A stretch of DNA of 64,000 nucleotides from Saccharicrinis sp050296935 (GCA_050296935.1 JBNKRV010000031.1:33391-97390), one strand, 5' to 3'. Counted from the stretch's first letter, positions 7,127-17,399 are shown. Notes: a model not told the origin generated them from the letters alone. Numbers and translations are program-made.

Positions 7127-9940
7127 TTATTCGGCTGGTTCAGTTTCCGGTTTCATTATCACCTCAACAGAATCATATTTCTTAAAAACTCTTTTGGCAA
7201 ACTTTTGGATTGATTTAGCATCAATATCTTTAATGATTTGATTATACTCCTCGGTATTAGCTATAGGCTCTTTATTAATAAGAGAACCTTCAATTACGCT
7301 TAACCAAAAACTATTCTGATCTTCAGCCTCTGCCCGGCGCTTCATAAAATTCTCCTTAATTTCATTTAAATCATCTACTTCAATACCATTTTTCACCAAA
7401 TTATTAATCTCTGTCTTTACAATCTCAAACAGCTTGGCCTGCTTCTCCGGATCGCAATCAAAGCTTATACTCAAAGTAATATGCTCATAGGCTCTTTTAC
7501 TAATGGAAGGCTGTACACTAACACCATAACTTCCACCCTCTTCTTCACGAATGGTTTCCATATATCGCTTATTTAGCAGATCTGCCAATACACGTGTGTA
7601 TATTCTTGTTTTAAGATTATACGCTGCATCCTTATAAATAGAATAATAAACGGTTGACTTTGGCACTTCCATTTCTCTTTCAAATGATCTGCTAACAGAT
7701 CCTTTTGCCGGTTTCATCTGATGATCCATCCATGTTTCTGTTCGCTCACTGGCATTCAGGTTACCAATGTATTTTTGAATCAAAGGAAGATCTCTTTCGA
7801 TATCAACATTTCCTACAAAAATAAAAGTAAAGTCACTGGCATCCTGAAAACGATCTTTATAAACCTCCACTTCTTTGTCATAGTCGATGTTATTTACAAA
7901 ATCCTCGTTAAACATGAGCTGACGAGGGTGATAGTTGCTGGAAACCTGACTGATAGTATCCTGGAGCGCCTGACTATTATCCGATTTAATATGAATCAAT
8001 TGATTTCTCATCATACCCATTTGGGTTTCAAAGGACTCTTTATCAAAACGAGGATGCTCAAACTGCAGATACAACAACTGAAGCATGGTTTCAAAATCTT
8101 TAGGAGAAGCAGAACCACTGAATCCTTCAGTAAACTCACCTAAGGAAGGACTAACACCCGCAATTTTACCCGAAAGTTTTTTCTTTAACTGCACGGCATC
8201 AAAATTGCCTGCACCAGACATTCGTGCCAGAGTGGTAGCCAGATTTCCTGATTCAAGATTCTCACGACTTACCAATGACAATCCGCCCAAACTATAAGCT
8301 TTTAACAGTATTTCATCCTTGCTTAGTTCTGTAGGCATTAAAACTACTTTGGCGCCATTTTCAAGCACATACATGGTCGCATCCACTCCAGCTACTTCCT
8401 TAGTTGAAACCACACTTTTCTCCGACAGCTCCTCAGAAACCAAAGGACTATCATCGGCATCATCTTCATAAGCTTCAATATCGGATTGCATTACTTTAGT
8501 TACCACAGTCATCAGCTCTTCTTTAGATGGATAATTGATCTCCTCCTTATCCGGACCCGATATTGACAATATGCTGTTGTTTAAATCCTGAAATGAGGAC
8601 AATTGTTGATGTATTTCATCCAGAGATATTGAAGGGATTGTTTTCTTAGCAAACGCCAATTCCCAATCAATTGATGGTAATGGACTGGCTTCAAGAAAAT
8701 AATCTCCCAATTGTTTGGCCCAGGTATCATTGGTTATTTTATCACGATCTTCGTAATACGATTCATAACTGCGAAAAAAGGATGATTGAGTCCGCTTCAA
8801 CTCCGAGGCTGTAAATCCATATCTTCGTACCCTCTCCAATTCTGTGATTATAAGCGAGAAAGCCTCCTGCTCCAGATCCTCTTTAGGAGTTACACTTAAA
8901 TAGGCTGCATCTTTGGTTCGTGCCAACGAAAAGAACCCAACTCCCATATTGATTGCAGGACAATCCGGTTTACGTACCAACTCATTCAATCGATTATTCA
9001 GCATGGAACGAAACATATTCTGAATCATCTGAGTTCTCAAATATGCTATATCCTTTATTTCTACCGGATCTTTTCTGAAAATCCATCCGATGGAAACATT
9101 CTGAGCTTCATTATCCTTAGCCAAAACATATTGCATTTCCTTTGAATCGTCGATAGTATAATACACTCTCTCAGCAGGATTTTCCTTAGCCGGGATGGTG
9201 GAAAAAAGATCCTTCACCTTTTTTTCAACCTTATCAACATCAATATCTCCAACCACTACCACAGCCTGCAAGCCCGGGCGATACCATTTCGCATAATAAT
9301 TCCTGAGCTCGTCATACTTAAAATTATTAATAACATCCAATGAACCGATAACATCACGCTCAGCATACTTTGAAAAATTATACAGATAAGGCCTGCTTTG
9401 ATTCAATAATCTAAAACGTGAGTTTCTTCTGGTTCGCCACTCTTCTCTAATAACGCCTCTCTCATTATCTATCTCTTCATCTTCCAGCAATAAACCTCCA
9501 GACCAATCATGTAAAACCAACAATGCAGAGTCCATTAAATTTTCGTTAGCTGTTGGAACTGCACTAATATTATAAACCGTCTGATCCGGTAATGTGTAGG
9601 CATTGATCTCCCTGCCAAATTGAATTCCATTTTTTTCCAGATAGTTCAACATATTTTTCCCTGGAAAATGCTCTAACCCATTAAAAGCCATATGCTCCAG
9701 GAAGTGAGCCAATCCATTCTGAGAATCTTTCTCCAGAATAGCTCCAACATTTTGCACAAAGTACAAACTCATCCGCTCTTTAGGCTCCTCATTGTGCATG
9801 ATATAGTAATTCATCCCATTGGATAAAGTTCCATGCTTCACTTTATTTGAAAGAGGAATGGTTGTTTTATACTGTGCTGTTGCAGATAATGATATTAGCT
9901 GAATAAGAATCAGACTAATCAATGTAATTCTATTTCTCAT
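7127..9940 (-). CDS. Secreted M16 family zinc protease (two-unit, pitrilysin-like)
   Basis: This is a 937-residue metalloprotease. A signal peptide (about 1-22, ending SATAQ) directs it across the inner membrane. The inverted zinc motif HFLEH is at residues 79-83, and the downstream Glu lies in the RGVIREEWR segment near residue 160. A second, catalytically inactive M16 unit covers about 505-930, as in other full-length family members. M16 proteases of this type degrade peptides in the periplasm or cell envelope; the substrate is unknown. It lies 122 bp downstream of the DsbD gene on the same strand and may be cotranscribed, but no functional link is evident. Confidence 0.92.
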   Translation of the reverse strand: MRNRITLISLILIQLISLSATAQYKTTIPLSNKVKHGTLSNGMNYYIMHNEEPKERMSLYFVQNVGAILEKDSQNGLAHFLEHMAFNGLEHFPGKNMLNYLEKNGIQFGREINAYTLPDQTVYNISAVPTANENLMDSALLVLHDWSGGLLLEDEEIDNERGVIREEWRTRRNSRFRLLNQSRPYLYNFSKYAERDVIGSLDVINNFKYDELRNYYAKWYRPGLQAVVVVGDIDVDKVEKKVKDLFSTIPAKENPAERVYYTIDDSKEMQYVLAKDNEAQNVSIGWIFRKDPVEIKDIAYLRTQMIQNMFRSMLNNRLNELVRKPDCPAINMGVGFFSLARTKDAAYLSVTPKEDLEQEAFSLIITELERVRRYGFTASELKRTQSSFFRSYESYYEDRDKITNDTWAKQLGDYFLEASPLPSIDWELAFAKKTIPSISLDEIHQQLSSFQDLNNSILSISGPDKEEINYPSKEELMTVVTKVMQSDIEAYEDDADDSPLVSEELSEKSVVSTKEVAGVDATMYVLENGAKVVLMPTELSKDEILLKAYSLGGLSLVSRENLESGNLATTLARMSGAGNFDAVQLKKKLSGKIAGVSPSLGEFTEGFSGSASPKDFETMLQLLYLQFEHPRFDKESFETQMGMMRNQLIHIKSDNSQALQDTISQVSSNYHPRQLMFNEDFVNNIDYDKEVEVYKDRFQDASDFTFIFVGNVDIERDLPLIQKYIGNLNASERTETWMDHQMKPAKGSVSRSFEREMEVPKSTVYYSIYKDAAYNLKTRIYTRVLADLLNKRYMETIREEEGGSYGVSVQPSISKRAYEHITLSISFDCDPEKQAKLFEIVKTEINNLVKNGIEVDDLNEIKENFMKRRAEAEDQNSFWLSVIEGSLINKEPIANTEEYNQIIKDIDAKSIQKFAKRVFKKYDSVEVIMKPETEPAE

Positions 9941-10062
9941 GTATTTATTAATTAACAGACATAGTTTTCAAGACGGATGAACACTGAAACACAAAGTCAA
10001 AGAGCATTCAATTATACTTATGCACATGAGTATTCATCAACTGAATATGTCAGAATTTATTT

Positions 10063-12183
10063 CTATTTATTATAAAATTTTTCTTTCCCTTTGTCCAGAA
10101 AGTCGACAAAATCATTCACATCCAAATCATAAGCCCTGGGTGTTACTAAATCGTTACCATCCGTATCCAACAAACAATAATAAGGCTGTGCATTTACCCG
10201 ATAACGTGTGATTTGAAAATCAGCATTTTTCTTTCCCAAAGTCTTTTTCACTTTACCATCCGACTCAGACACCACCCATTCCTCTTCAGGTAGCTGGGCT
10301 TTGTCGTCAACATATAATGCAATAATCACATAATCCTCTCTTAATCGTTTAAGAACAGCAGGATCTGACCACACATTAGCCTCCATCTCTCTACAATTCA
10401 CACAGCCATGTCCGGTAAAATCAATAAATACCGGCTTATTCAATTTTTTAGCTGCAGCCAGACCTTCTTCATAATCGAAATAACCATTCAAACCATGCGG
10501 CAGATCCAGAAAGTCTCCATATTTAGCTTCGTGCTTGTCAATACTTTCGGAGTTTAACACTGATGCATTCTCTCTTACTATCTTTCCAATATCAAAATCC
10601 TGTGAGGTTTGAGGTGGCAGGTAGCCCGAAAGCGCTTTTAAAGGCGCACCAAATAATCCTGGAATCATATATACCACAAAAGAAAAAGTCAGAATGGCCA
10701 GACCTAATCTGGGAACACTTATGTATGCCATGTCACTATCGTGAGAAAATTTTAACTTACCCAGCAAGTAAAATCCCATCAATGTAAATGTAACAACCCA
10801 AATAGCCAGATATATTTCACGATCTAATATTCCCCAATGGTATGTTTGATCAGCAATACTTAAGAATTTTAAACCCAGAGCCACTTCAATAAACCCTAAA
10901 ATAACTTTAACAGAATTCAACCAACCTCCTGATTTAGGTAGGTTGTTTAACCAGGAAGGAAATATGGCAAATAAAGTAAATGGTAGTGCAAAGGCAATGG
11001 AAAAACCCAACATACCTACAATAGGCATTAAAATTTCACCACCTGCGGATGCTACCAAAATAGCACCCACAATGGGTCCGGTGCACGAAAAAGAAACTAA
11101 AACCAGTGTGAAGGCCATAAAAAATGCCCCCATTAAGCCTCCTTTATCTTCATTCGACACACTCTTGTTTACCAACCAGTTAGGCATGGTTATCTCAAAC
11201 ATTCCAAAAAATGAAGCTGCAAAAACCATAAATATTAAAAAGAAAAATATATTAGGTAACCAGTGGGTACTTAAAAAATTGGCAAAGTTAGCTCCCAGGG
11301 TAACAGCTACAACAGTTCCAATGAGAGTATAAATGGCAATAATAGAGAATCCATAAAACAAGGCTTTCATTTTTGCTTTGGCCTTATTCTCGTCGCTGTG
11401 CATAAAGAAACTCACAGTCATGGGTATCATTGGAAAAACACAAGGGGTAAATATAGCTGCCAATCCTCCTAAAAAAGCCAGAATAAATATACTATAAAGT
11501 GATCCTTCGTTACTCCCCTTGGCCGTTTTAACGTCAGAATTTGCCAAAACCCCTCCCTTTAATTCTTCATCTTTCTCATGATTTTCTGCAACAACCTTCG
11601 CTTCCTTTAGTTTCATCTTCTCAGGTGCTGCATTGCTTAACTCACTTTTATCGGTAGCTACCTCTTCTTTTTTATTTACAGCCTCAGGCTTAACTGATTC
11701 TTTCTTTTCAAGAGCGGCAACGGAAAGACTAAATTCATCATCCCCCAACACACACATACCGGTTTCATTCGAACAGGTTTGAAACTCATATTCTCCTGAT
11801 ATAGTGACCGGTAAGGATTTTACTTTTATAGTTTGTCGAAGCTCTGCAGTCTTCTCAAAGTAGCTCACTTCTCCATCCCAAATCTCATCAAAATGTTTGT
11901 GAGAATTGATTGGTCTGGTTTTTCCAACCAACTCATAACTGGCATCCTCGTTAAAAGTAAACGATATTAAAATCGGACCTAAATCCGGATCAAAATCGTT
12001 GGAATACATATACCAACCATCATCTATAGTTGCCTTAAATACAATCTCTAACTCATCTCCAATTGAAGCTTTTGTTTTAGTGAGACTTACATCCCATTGC
12101 GCAGGTTGCATAATTTGTCCGAAAGCAAATCCCTTCAATAAAAATAACAGCAGAAATGCTGATATGACTATTTTGTGTTTCAT
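10063..12183 (-). CDS. dsbD: DsbD-type thiol:disulfide interchange protein
   Basis: The protein is predicted to carry electrons from the cytoplasm across the inner membrane to periplasmic thiol proteins. It has 706 residues: a signal peptide (about 1-22), an N-terminal immunoglobulin-like DsbD alpha domain (about 28-150) with cysteines in CSNETGMC, a Lys/Glu-rich linker (about 155-215), and a CcdA-like membrane domain with eight helices (about 225-520). That domain includes the redox segment FTPCVFPMIP and a second Cys in SFSCTGPIVG. A C-terminal thioredoxin domain has the active site CVNC at about residue 594. All three redox modules are therefore intact. It is upstream of the M16 protease gene. 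Confidence 0.93.
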   Translation of the reverse strand: MKHKIVISAFLLLFLLKGFAFGQIMQPAQWDVSLTKTKASIGDELEIVFKATIDDGWYMYSNDFDPDLGPILISFTFNEDASYELVGKTRPINSHKHFDEIWDGEVSYFEKTAELRQTIKVKSLPVTISGEYEFQTCSNETGMCVLGDDEFSLSVAALEKKESVKPEAVNKKEEVATDKSELSNAAPEKMKLKEAKVVAENHEKDEELKGGVLANSDVKTAKGSNEGSLYSIFILAFLGGLAAIFTPCVFPMIPMTVSFFMHSDENKAKAKMKALFYGFSIIAIYTLIGTVVAVTLGANFANFLSTHWLPNIFFFLIFMVFAASFFGMFEITMPNWLVNKSVSNEDKGGLMGAFFMAFTLVLVSFSCTGPIVGAILVASAGGEILMPIVGMLGFSIAFALPFTLFAIFPSWLNNLPKSGGWLNSVKVILGFIEVALGLKFLSIADQTYHWGILDREIYLAIWVVTFTLMGFYLLGKLKFSHDSDMAYISVPRLGLAILTFSFVVYMIPGLFGAPLKALSGYLPPQTSQDFDIGKIVRENASVLNSESIDKHEAKYGDFLDLPHGLNGYFDYEEGLAAAKKLNKPVFIDFTGHGCVNCREMEANVWSDPAVLKRLREDYVIIALYVDDKAQLPEEEWVVSESDGKVKKTLGKKNADFQITRYRVNAQPYYCLLDTDGNDLVTPRAYDLDVNDFVDFLDKGKEKFYNK

Positions 12184-12873
12184 TATAAAAATAATTTACG
12201 CCGTTTGAGTTGAAATAGTGAGTTTAACTACCCAGGAATACTATTTACAACTAATTTATATCAATATATATTTACTCTGTACTAAATTCTGTACTAAATA
12301 AGACTGTTTTATTTTGAATTAGGATGACATTAATCACAATGAAATTAGAAAATGAGCTTTTCCCATTGTCATATTCTTAATAAAACACCACAGCCCGTCA
12401 TATGTTTTACATAAAAACTAAATCTTAATTTTCTGCACCAAAATAGTAGAATTTAAAACAATTCCTTACAAATTGAATTACGAATTAATAAAACAAATAT
12501 CAGAATAAGAGTTAACAATAGGTTAATGTTTATATTTTTTAAGATAAGCAGTTTTACTTTCTATCATACATTTTCGGAATCAGCTCATAATATTGGGGTA
12601 GAAGAGGAAATTATGTAATTAGTTTTCATCCTAAAAATCATAATATGAAGGAGATATAAATGATGCTATTTAAGGAACGGTTCTGATTTACAGCTTGTCA
12701 ATAGAGAACCGTTCCGGGTTGGCTAGTGGAAAAAAGTTTTTCAGTGATTTTCAGGCTTAGTGAACTTTCGCATTTGGCTGGATTACTAACGCGGATTCGA
12801 ATATTAGTCATCCTTATTTATACCCTACTTACAAAGAAGAATATTAAAATATCTATGAATACAAGAAGCCTTT
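12184..12873. other. Intergenic region without a recognisable gene
   Basis: About 690 bp of AT-rich sequence with stops in all frames. The only structured features are a long hairpin at 12674-12715 and the terminator that closes the cold-shock gene. No tRNA or ncRNA family was recognised. Confidence 0.6.
12674..12715. repeat. Perfect 11-bp inverted repeat with 20-nt loop
   Basis: GGAACGGTTCT at 12674-12684 pairs exactly with AGAACCGTTCC at 12705-12715. A tiny reading frame of eight codons (ATGATG... at 12661) with a strong AAGGAG upstream runs into the left arm. No gene follows, so this could be a relic leader, a terminator without a T-run, or an insertion-sequence scar. Confidence 0.45.
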
Positions 12874-12875
12874 AT

Positions 12876-12905
12876 AAAAAAAGCCCCACTGGAACAGTGG
12901 GGCTT
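12876..12905 (-). terminator. Rho-independent terminator of the cold-shock gene
   Basis: The stem AAGCCCCACT / AGTGGGGCTT (12881-12890 and 12896-12905) has a 5-nt loop. On the minus strand it is followed by a run of T (complement of 12876-12880), 30 bp after the csp stop codon. Confidence 0.9.
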
Positions 12906-12934
12906 GGACTTTGCGTAATTATATTGATATATTG

Positions 12935-13126
12935 TTATGCCAATTTAACATTTACCGCATTTAATCCTTTTTTACCTTCTTTTAATTCAAAGGTAACTTC
13001 GTCGTCTTCTTTGATTTCATCAATTAGACCTGTTACGTGCACGAAATACTCGTTGTCTGATTCGTTGTCTTTAATGAATCCAAAACCTTTAGATTCATTG
13101 AAAAATTTAACTTTTCCTTCTTTCAT
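12935..13126 (-). CDS. Cold-shock domain protein (CspA family)
   Basis: This is a 63-residue single cold-shock domain that binds single-stranded RNA and DNA and acts as an RNA chaperone. RNP1 is present as KGFGFI and RNP2 as YFVHVT, with the usual start MKEGKVKFFNESKGFGFI. The length is normal. It is monocistronic with its own promoter and terminator. The AT-rich leader between promoter and start is short, so cold-inducible regulation by a long leader is not indicated. Confidence 0.96.
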   Translation of the reverse strand: MKEGKVKFFNESKGFGFIKDNESDNEYFVHVTGLIDEIKEDDEVTFELKEGKKGLNAVNVKLA

Positions 13127-13153
13127 AATAAAAATAAATAATAACTAATATTA

Positions 13154-13182
13154 CAAATTTATCATTAAAAGTCGGATATCAA
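13154..13182 (-). promoter_or_regulatory. Promoter of the cold-shock gene
   Basis: On the minus strand TTG (complement of 13180-13182) and TAAATTTG (complement of 13154-13161) are separated by 18 bp, close to the Bacteroidota -33/-7 consensus. The -7 box lies about 28 bp before the ATG. Confidence 0.6.
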
Positions 13183-13189
13183 AGGTGAA

Positions 13190-14000
13190 ACAAAAAAAAT
13201 ATCAATTATTTTTTTGTTCATTCTATGTTAGATTTTATTCTGCTGAAAATCTGAATATTAGAATCTATTTCTTTTTTATTCAAATATCCCGTCAAATGTA
13301 CTCATCCAAATCCTATAACCTGTCTTATAATTTCTTTTCTTAATCAGAAATTCCTTTCTTCTTTTAGCTCTTTTAAACGCCAGAACCATTTCATACAAAA
13401 ATGTAGATTCCTCAGTTTTTTTTGTTTTCCAAAACAACTCTCCGGATCAAATTCCAGACAGATATATACCCTTTAGTTATGATTTGAGAGGCGGTTCAGG
13501 AGCCGCAAATCAAAACAGAATTAACCTTTATGATACATCGGGCCGGAGATAACCAGAGGACTTTGAGTACGTACTTGATGATAATTGTACTGCAGGATAA
13601 AAACCAAGTGGAGATTGAAAGATCCCTTCAAATAGCAATGGGGATACCTGCCTTTTTGTGAGATGAGTATTATTGCTTTAACTGAACGAAAGTACAGTCA
13701 TGCGTACCTGAACGATAACGAACGGAGCAACTGTTTTATAGAACAGAATAGATCAGCTTTGAGATAACGATCCAAAATCATGAATTGAATTTTATAATAA
13801 ATGACATGGATAATCCGCTTTAAAAATAACCCCAAACAACCTTTTGGCACTTGGGCACAGTACTTGATCTTATAATATCAGAATTGCAACAATAAATACA
13901 GAAAGCCCAATTACAAAGGGGTTAGATGATATAATCGATACGACAATTGTGTAGGATGACTTGTAATTATTTACAAAAATGTAGAATTTCTAAAAAAAGG
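13190..14000. other. Intergenic region, no gene seen
   Basis: About 800 bp separating the divergent csp and Nif11-like genes. Short open stretches exist (for instance around 13480-13600), but each is interrupted by stops and resembles no family I know. It may be a decayed gene; nothing can be named. Confidence 0.5.
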
Positions 14001-14007
14001 AGTGCTT

Positions 14008-14253
14008 ATGTCAATTCAAAATGCAAAAAGATTTATTGAACGTGTTAAAGACGATGTAATTTTCAGAAAACAGATGTACAAGGTAGATGGCATTGATGGT
14101 TTCAATCAATTTATCCAGAAAAATGACCTTCCTTTTTCGGAAACGGATTTTGAGGAGGCATACAGTATGATGATGTTTAAATGTCAGTTTGCTGAAGAAC
14201 ACGATGAATTAGAGAATACAGTGAATTTAATTAAACTGGTAGTGATACATTAA
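14008..14253 (+). CDS. Nif11-domain-like small protein
   Basis: The 81-residue protein begins SIQNAKRFIERVKDDVIFRK and continues with a helix-rich segment containing FSETDFEEAY. This resembles the Nif11 domain (N-terminal helix with xxAxxFxxxVxxDxxxxxx, later FTxxEhxxA). Nif11 proteins were first seen near nitrogenase genes and also serve as leader regions of ribosomal peptide precursors. Here there is no Gly-Gly cleavage site, no Cys/Ser-rich core and no modification enzyme nearby, so a free-standing role is more likely. I chose the ATG at 14008, which has AGGAG 5 bp upstream, over the in-frame GTG at 14002. Confidence 0.6.
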   Translation: MSIQNAKRFIERVKDDVIFRKQMYKVDGIDGFNQFIQKNDLPFSETDFEEAYSMMMFKCQFAEEHDELENTVNLIKLVVIH

Positions 14254-14340
14254 CTGCTGGTTATATAGGTTAAACCCGAATTATGATTTAGAACATCCGG
14301 CAAGAGGCACTAACACATAATTCACTAAAATTTATTAGTC

Positions 14341-14655
14341 ATGAGCTTAAATTACAGACCGCTTGGATATGTTATGGAAATATTGGAATCAGTAGGATTA
14401 CCCGTTTCGTATAGTTATGATGATTTGGTTTTTGTTGAAAACAATTCCTTATTGGTGAAATTTAACGATGATAATGAAAAGGAGCTATTCTTGTATTTTA
14501 ACAAGGATCTTGATCCTGCAGTAGCTGTTCAACTGGAGTTTACCTTAATGGAAGCTGCTTTAGATAAAGGATTCCAGTTTGTGAATTCAGGTACATACAA
14601 AATAAGAGAAAAGGATAAAACAAAAGAAGAACTTGAACTGGTTTTTCTTAACTAG
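14341..14655 (+). CDS. Hypothetical small acidic protein
   Basis: The family is not recognised. The 104-residue product is soluble, acidic and has no signal peptide or membrane helix. It looks like an alternating strand/helix fold (LVFVENNSLLVKFNDDNEKELFLYFNKDLDP, then an amphipathic helix AVQLEFTLMEAALDKGF). It follows the Nif11-like gene by 87 bp on the same strand and could share its transcript. An ATG with ordinary codon use supports it as a real gene. Confidence 0.6.
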   Translation: MSLNYRPLGYVMEILESVGLPVSYSYDDLVFVENNSLLVKFNDDNEKELFLYFNKDLDPAVAVQLEFTLMEAALDKGFQFVNSGTYKIREKDKTKEELELVFLN

Positions 14656-14972
14656 TTGTCTTATTATGGAGTCAGTTAATTAGTTGTTAGTCTTTGTCTA
14701 TAAAGTCAACTACTTCGTTATACTCGCTATAAAAACAGTCATTTACGAAAAGTAAACTCCTTGATTTTTATGACATCACAAGCCTCGCATTTGAACTTTA
14801 TATTTCAAACTCTTACTTAATGTACGGACAATATTTAACTATTAGCAGAGATGCTAATAGCTATTAATTTTATATCGAACTCAGGGTATTAGTCTTTAGA
14901 TTTGGCTGAACTGAATACTGAAGTTGAGCCATAAACTAAAGACTGAAGACTGAGTACTTCAAGACCAACTTC
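14656..14972. other. Convergent intergenic region with one repeat arm
   Basis: About 320 bp between the small acidic protein gene and the dgt gene on the other strand. It contains the repeat arm at 14866-14885 and a short hairpin (CTATTAGCAG / ATGCTAATAG region, 14838-14861). No gene was seen. Confidence 0.5.
14866..14885. repeat. Arm of the dispersed AACCTGAGTT repeat family
   Basis: AATTTTATATCGAACTCAGG is the reverse complement of the arm at 4576-4597 and matches the right arm at 59771-59806. It is a single arm without an obvious partner nearby. Confidence 0.55.
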
Positions 14973-16313
14973 TTAAAAACCCTTGTCTGCCAGGCCAATA
15001 CCGTTAATTTTGCGATACAGGTTTAGTGCATAAATATCTGTCATACCGCTTATATAATCAAGAACCGATTGCAGCTTTTGATAGGCTGAGGCTTCTTTAC
15101 TAACACGGTACTGTTCCGGAATAAAAGGAATCAGCATTTCTGAGTATTTATCGCTGGGGTTTAATACAGCTTTGGAAAACTCATGCAGTAATGAACCCAG
15201 AATCTTAAAACCCGAAATTTCAATTTCAACTACCGAAGGGTGACGATATATTTTTTCGTAAGATAGATTCGCACAACTTTTCATAGCTTTATATGTCATG
15301 CCCTCAAGGTGACCGGTAAGGCTTCCGGTAAATTCTCCAGCCATAATGCGATCGTAATTCTCTTTGAAAACCTGTGTGCATTTGCCCACTAACTTACCTA
15401 TAACCGAAGCACGAATCAATGCGATTTGTTCGTTGGTATCCGTTACTTCTTTACACACATCCTGAATTTTAATCTGAGTCAATTTATCTTGCTCATCATT
15501 TAAAAAGGCCATTAAAATTTCTTTGGTCTGCTGTGTGTCCAGTATTTTCAATTTATGGGCATCTTCCACATCCATCACCTGGTAACAAATATCATCTGCT
15601 GCTTCAACCAGATAAACCAAGGGGTGCCGGCAAAAAACACCTTCTTCTTTTTCTATGAGTCCTAATTCTCTGACAACAGTATGAAAAACCTCCTTTTCTG
15701 ACTGAAAATAACCATACTTCTTTTTACCCTCATGACTTGATGCGTAAGGATATTTAAGAATGGAAGCGACTGAAGAATAGGTTAATGAAAGACCCCCTTT
15801 TCGCCTTCCTTTAAACTGATGCGTTAATAGCCGGAACGCATTGGCATTTCCCTCAAACTCAATTAAATCGCTCCACTCACCGTCTGTAAAATCATATTGC
15901 TCTTTTAGCTTATACCCTTCTCCATTTTTAAAATAATGCGAAAGTGCTGTTTCACCGGAATGTCCGAAAGGTGGATTTCCCATATCGTGTGCCAAACAAG
16001 CAGTAGCCACAATAGAACCTATTTCATGAACCAATTCATTGTCAATTCCCTTTTCCTGAACCAGAAATTCAGCAATATTGTGGCCTAATGACCGACCCAC
16101 ACTGGCCACCTCTAAACTATGCGTTAAGCGATTATGGACAAAAACACTGCCAGGCAAAGGAAATACCTGTGTTTTATCCTGTAACCTTCTGAAAGGAGAC
16201 GAGAATATCAATCGATCATAATCACGCTGAAATTGTGTTCTTCGATGTGTAATATTATCTACTCTTCCTTCTTGTCCTGTACGCTTAGCAGATAGTAATT
16301 GGTTCCAGTTCAT
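14973..16313 (-). CDS. dgt: Deoxyguanosinetriphosphate triphosphohydrolase (HD domain)
   Basis: The enzyme hydrolyses dGTP to deoxyguanosine and triphosphate, helping balance the nucleotide pool. The HD metal site is visible as HRLTHSLEVA (first His) and ATACLAHDMGNPPFGHSGE (the HD pair and following His). The substrate-binding segment RRLQDKTQVFPLP lies just before. At 446 residues it is the length of the common single-domain dGTPases. It is separated by 3 bp from the upstream YgjP-type gene and is probably cotranscribed with it. Confidence 0.93.
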   Translation of the reverse strand: MNWNQLLSAKRTGQEGRVDNITHRRTQFQRDYDRLIFSSPFRRLQDKTQVFPLPGSVFVHNRLTHSLEVASVGRSLGHNIAEFLVQEKGIDNELVHEIGSIVATACLAHDMGNPPFGHSGETALSHYFKNGEGYKLKEQYDFTDGEWSDLIEFEGNANAFRLLTHQFKGRRKGGLSLTYSSVASILKYPYASSHEGKKKYGYFQSEKEVFHTVVRELGLIEKEEGVFCRHPLVYLVEAADDICYQVMDVEDAHKLKILDTQQTKEILMAFLNDEQDKLTQIKIQDVCKEVTDTNEQIALIRASVIGKLVGKCTQVFKENYDRIMAGEFTGSLTGHLEGMTYKAMKSCANLSYEKIYRHPSVVEIEISGFKILGSLLHEFSKAVLNPSDKYSEMLIPFIPEQYRVSKEASAYQKLQSVLDYISGMTDIYALNLYRKINGIGLADKGF

Positions 16314-16316
16314 TGT

Positions 16317-17033
16317 TTAATATATAACGGTACGGTAATCTTTCATTTCTTTATCTAATCTTCGGGCATTTCCACCGGTTACTTTGTCCAATAACTTCCA
16401 AAAATCAGGACCATGATTTTTTTCAACGGTATGACATAGCTCGTGTAATAACACGCTATCAATCAAATGATCGGGTAATCGCATTAAATGCAGGTTCAGA
16501 TTAATATTATTCACACCGGAGCAACTCCCCCATCTTGATTTTAGGTTTTTAATAAACACCCGACTATAATTAAAACCATGTTGTTGAGCCAGTTGATGCA
16601 GACGAAACGGCAAGTAGTTTTTAGCACTTACCCGCAATGCCTCTTCAATACCATACCGGATATTTTCTTGTATAACCGGTGATTTTACATCATGAGTGTG
16701 TGGATATTCAATGGACAAAATGCCTTCATTAAGCCGAATACGAACCTGTGGAGCTGCAGACTTTTTGATTCGAAGGGCAAAGGAACGTGTTTTAAATTCA
16801 GTCGACTCATCAAAAATAGTCAGATCATTTTCCTTATCCTTAACCTTACGCATATTTTCCAGAATCCAGTTCTTATTAGCCTGAACAAAAGCCATAGCTT
16901 CCTTTGGATTCATCATAACAGGAACCACAACCTTTACCGGCTCAAAAGGCTTTAGCTTAATAGATAACCTTTTGGCCTTTTTACTAGGCTGAAATAATAC
17001 CGGTCCTATTCCTTTGATGTCTACTAACTCCAT
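16317..17033 (-). CDS. YgjP/SprT-like zinc metallopeptidase (DUF45)
   Basis: This small metallopeptidase-like protein has the zinc-binding pattern HELCHTVEKNHGPDFW (HExxH followed by H) in its C-terminal third. The upstream KSRWGSCSGVNNINLNLHL stretch is also characteristic of the YgjP/DUF45 group. Its cellular substrate is unknown. I use the ATG at 17033, which has GCAGGT upstream; an ATG six codons earlier (17051) is possible. It is cotranscribed with dgt, 3 bp apart. Confidence 0.88.
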   Translation of the reverse strand: MELVDIKGIGPVLFQPSKKAKRLSIKLKPFEPVKVVVPVMMNPKEAMAFVQANKNWILENMRKVKDKENDLTIFDESTEFKTRSFALRIKKSAAPQVRIRLNEGILSIEYPHTHDVKSPVIQENIRYGIEEALRVSAKNYLPFRLHQLAQQHGFNYSRVFIKNLKSRWGSCSGVNNINLNLHLMRLPDHLIDSVLLHELCHTVEKNHGPDFWKLLDKVTGGNARRLDKEMKDYRTVIY

Positions 17034-17399
17034 ACCTGCAAAATAAATCAAATAAAGATTGAATACCTATTTAATTTTTGAGTTCTTGAATTTTGTGTTG
17101 TTGGTTACAGGAAACTAACAGTGAATAACAAATAGTTTTCGACAGATTACAATCATCATCTTTCAATGGTAGGTAGTGTTTAGATATTACTTGTTACCCA
17201 CTTTATTGACTGAAGAATCATTACACTATGTATGCGCAGATTTAGGTTTACTTGAACTATGCCAAATAAACTACACATTATTAAAAAAATACAAAAAGTA
17301 TTATGACTGGAGCATTCAGTTGGATTCTTACATTATTTTCAATGTGTTTCAATTGCCGATATTTTCAAAAAACAATTTCCCGGCATTTTTTATAATATT

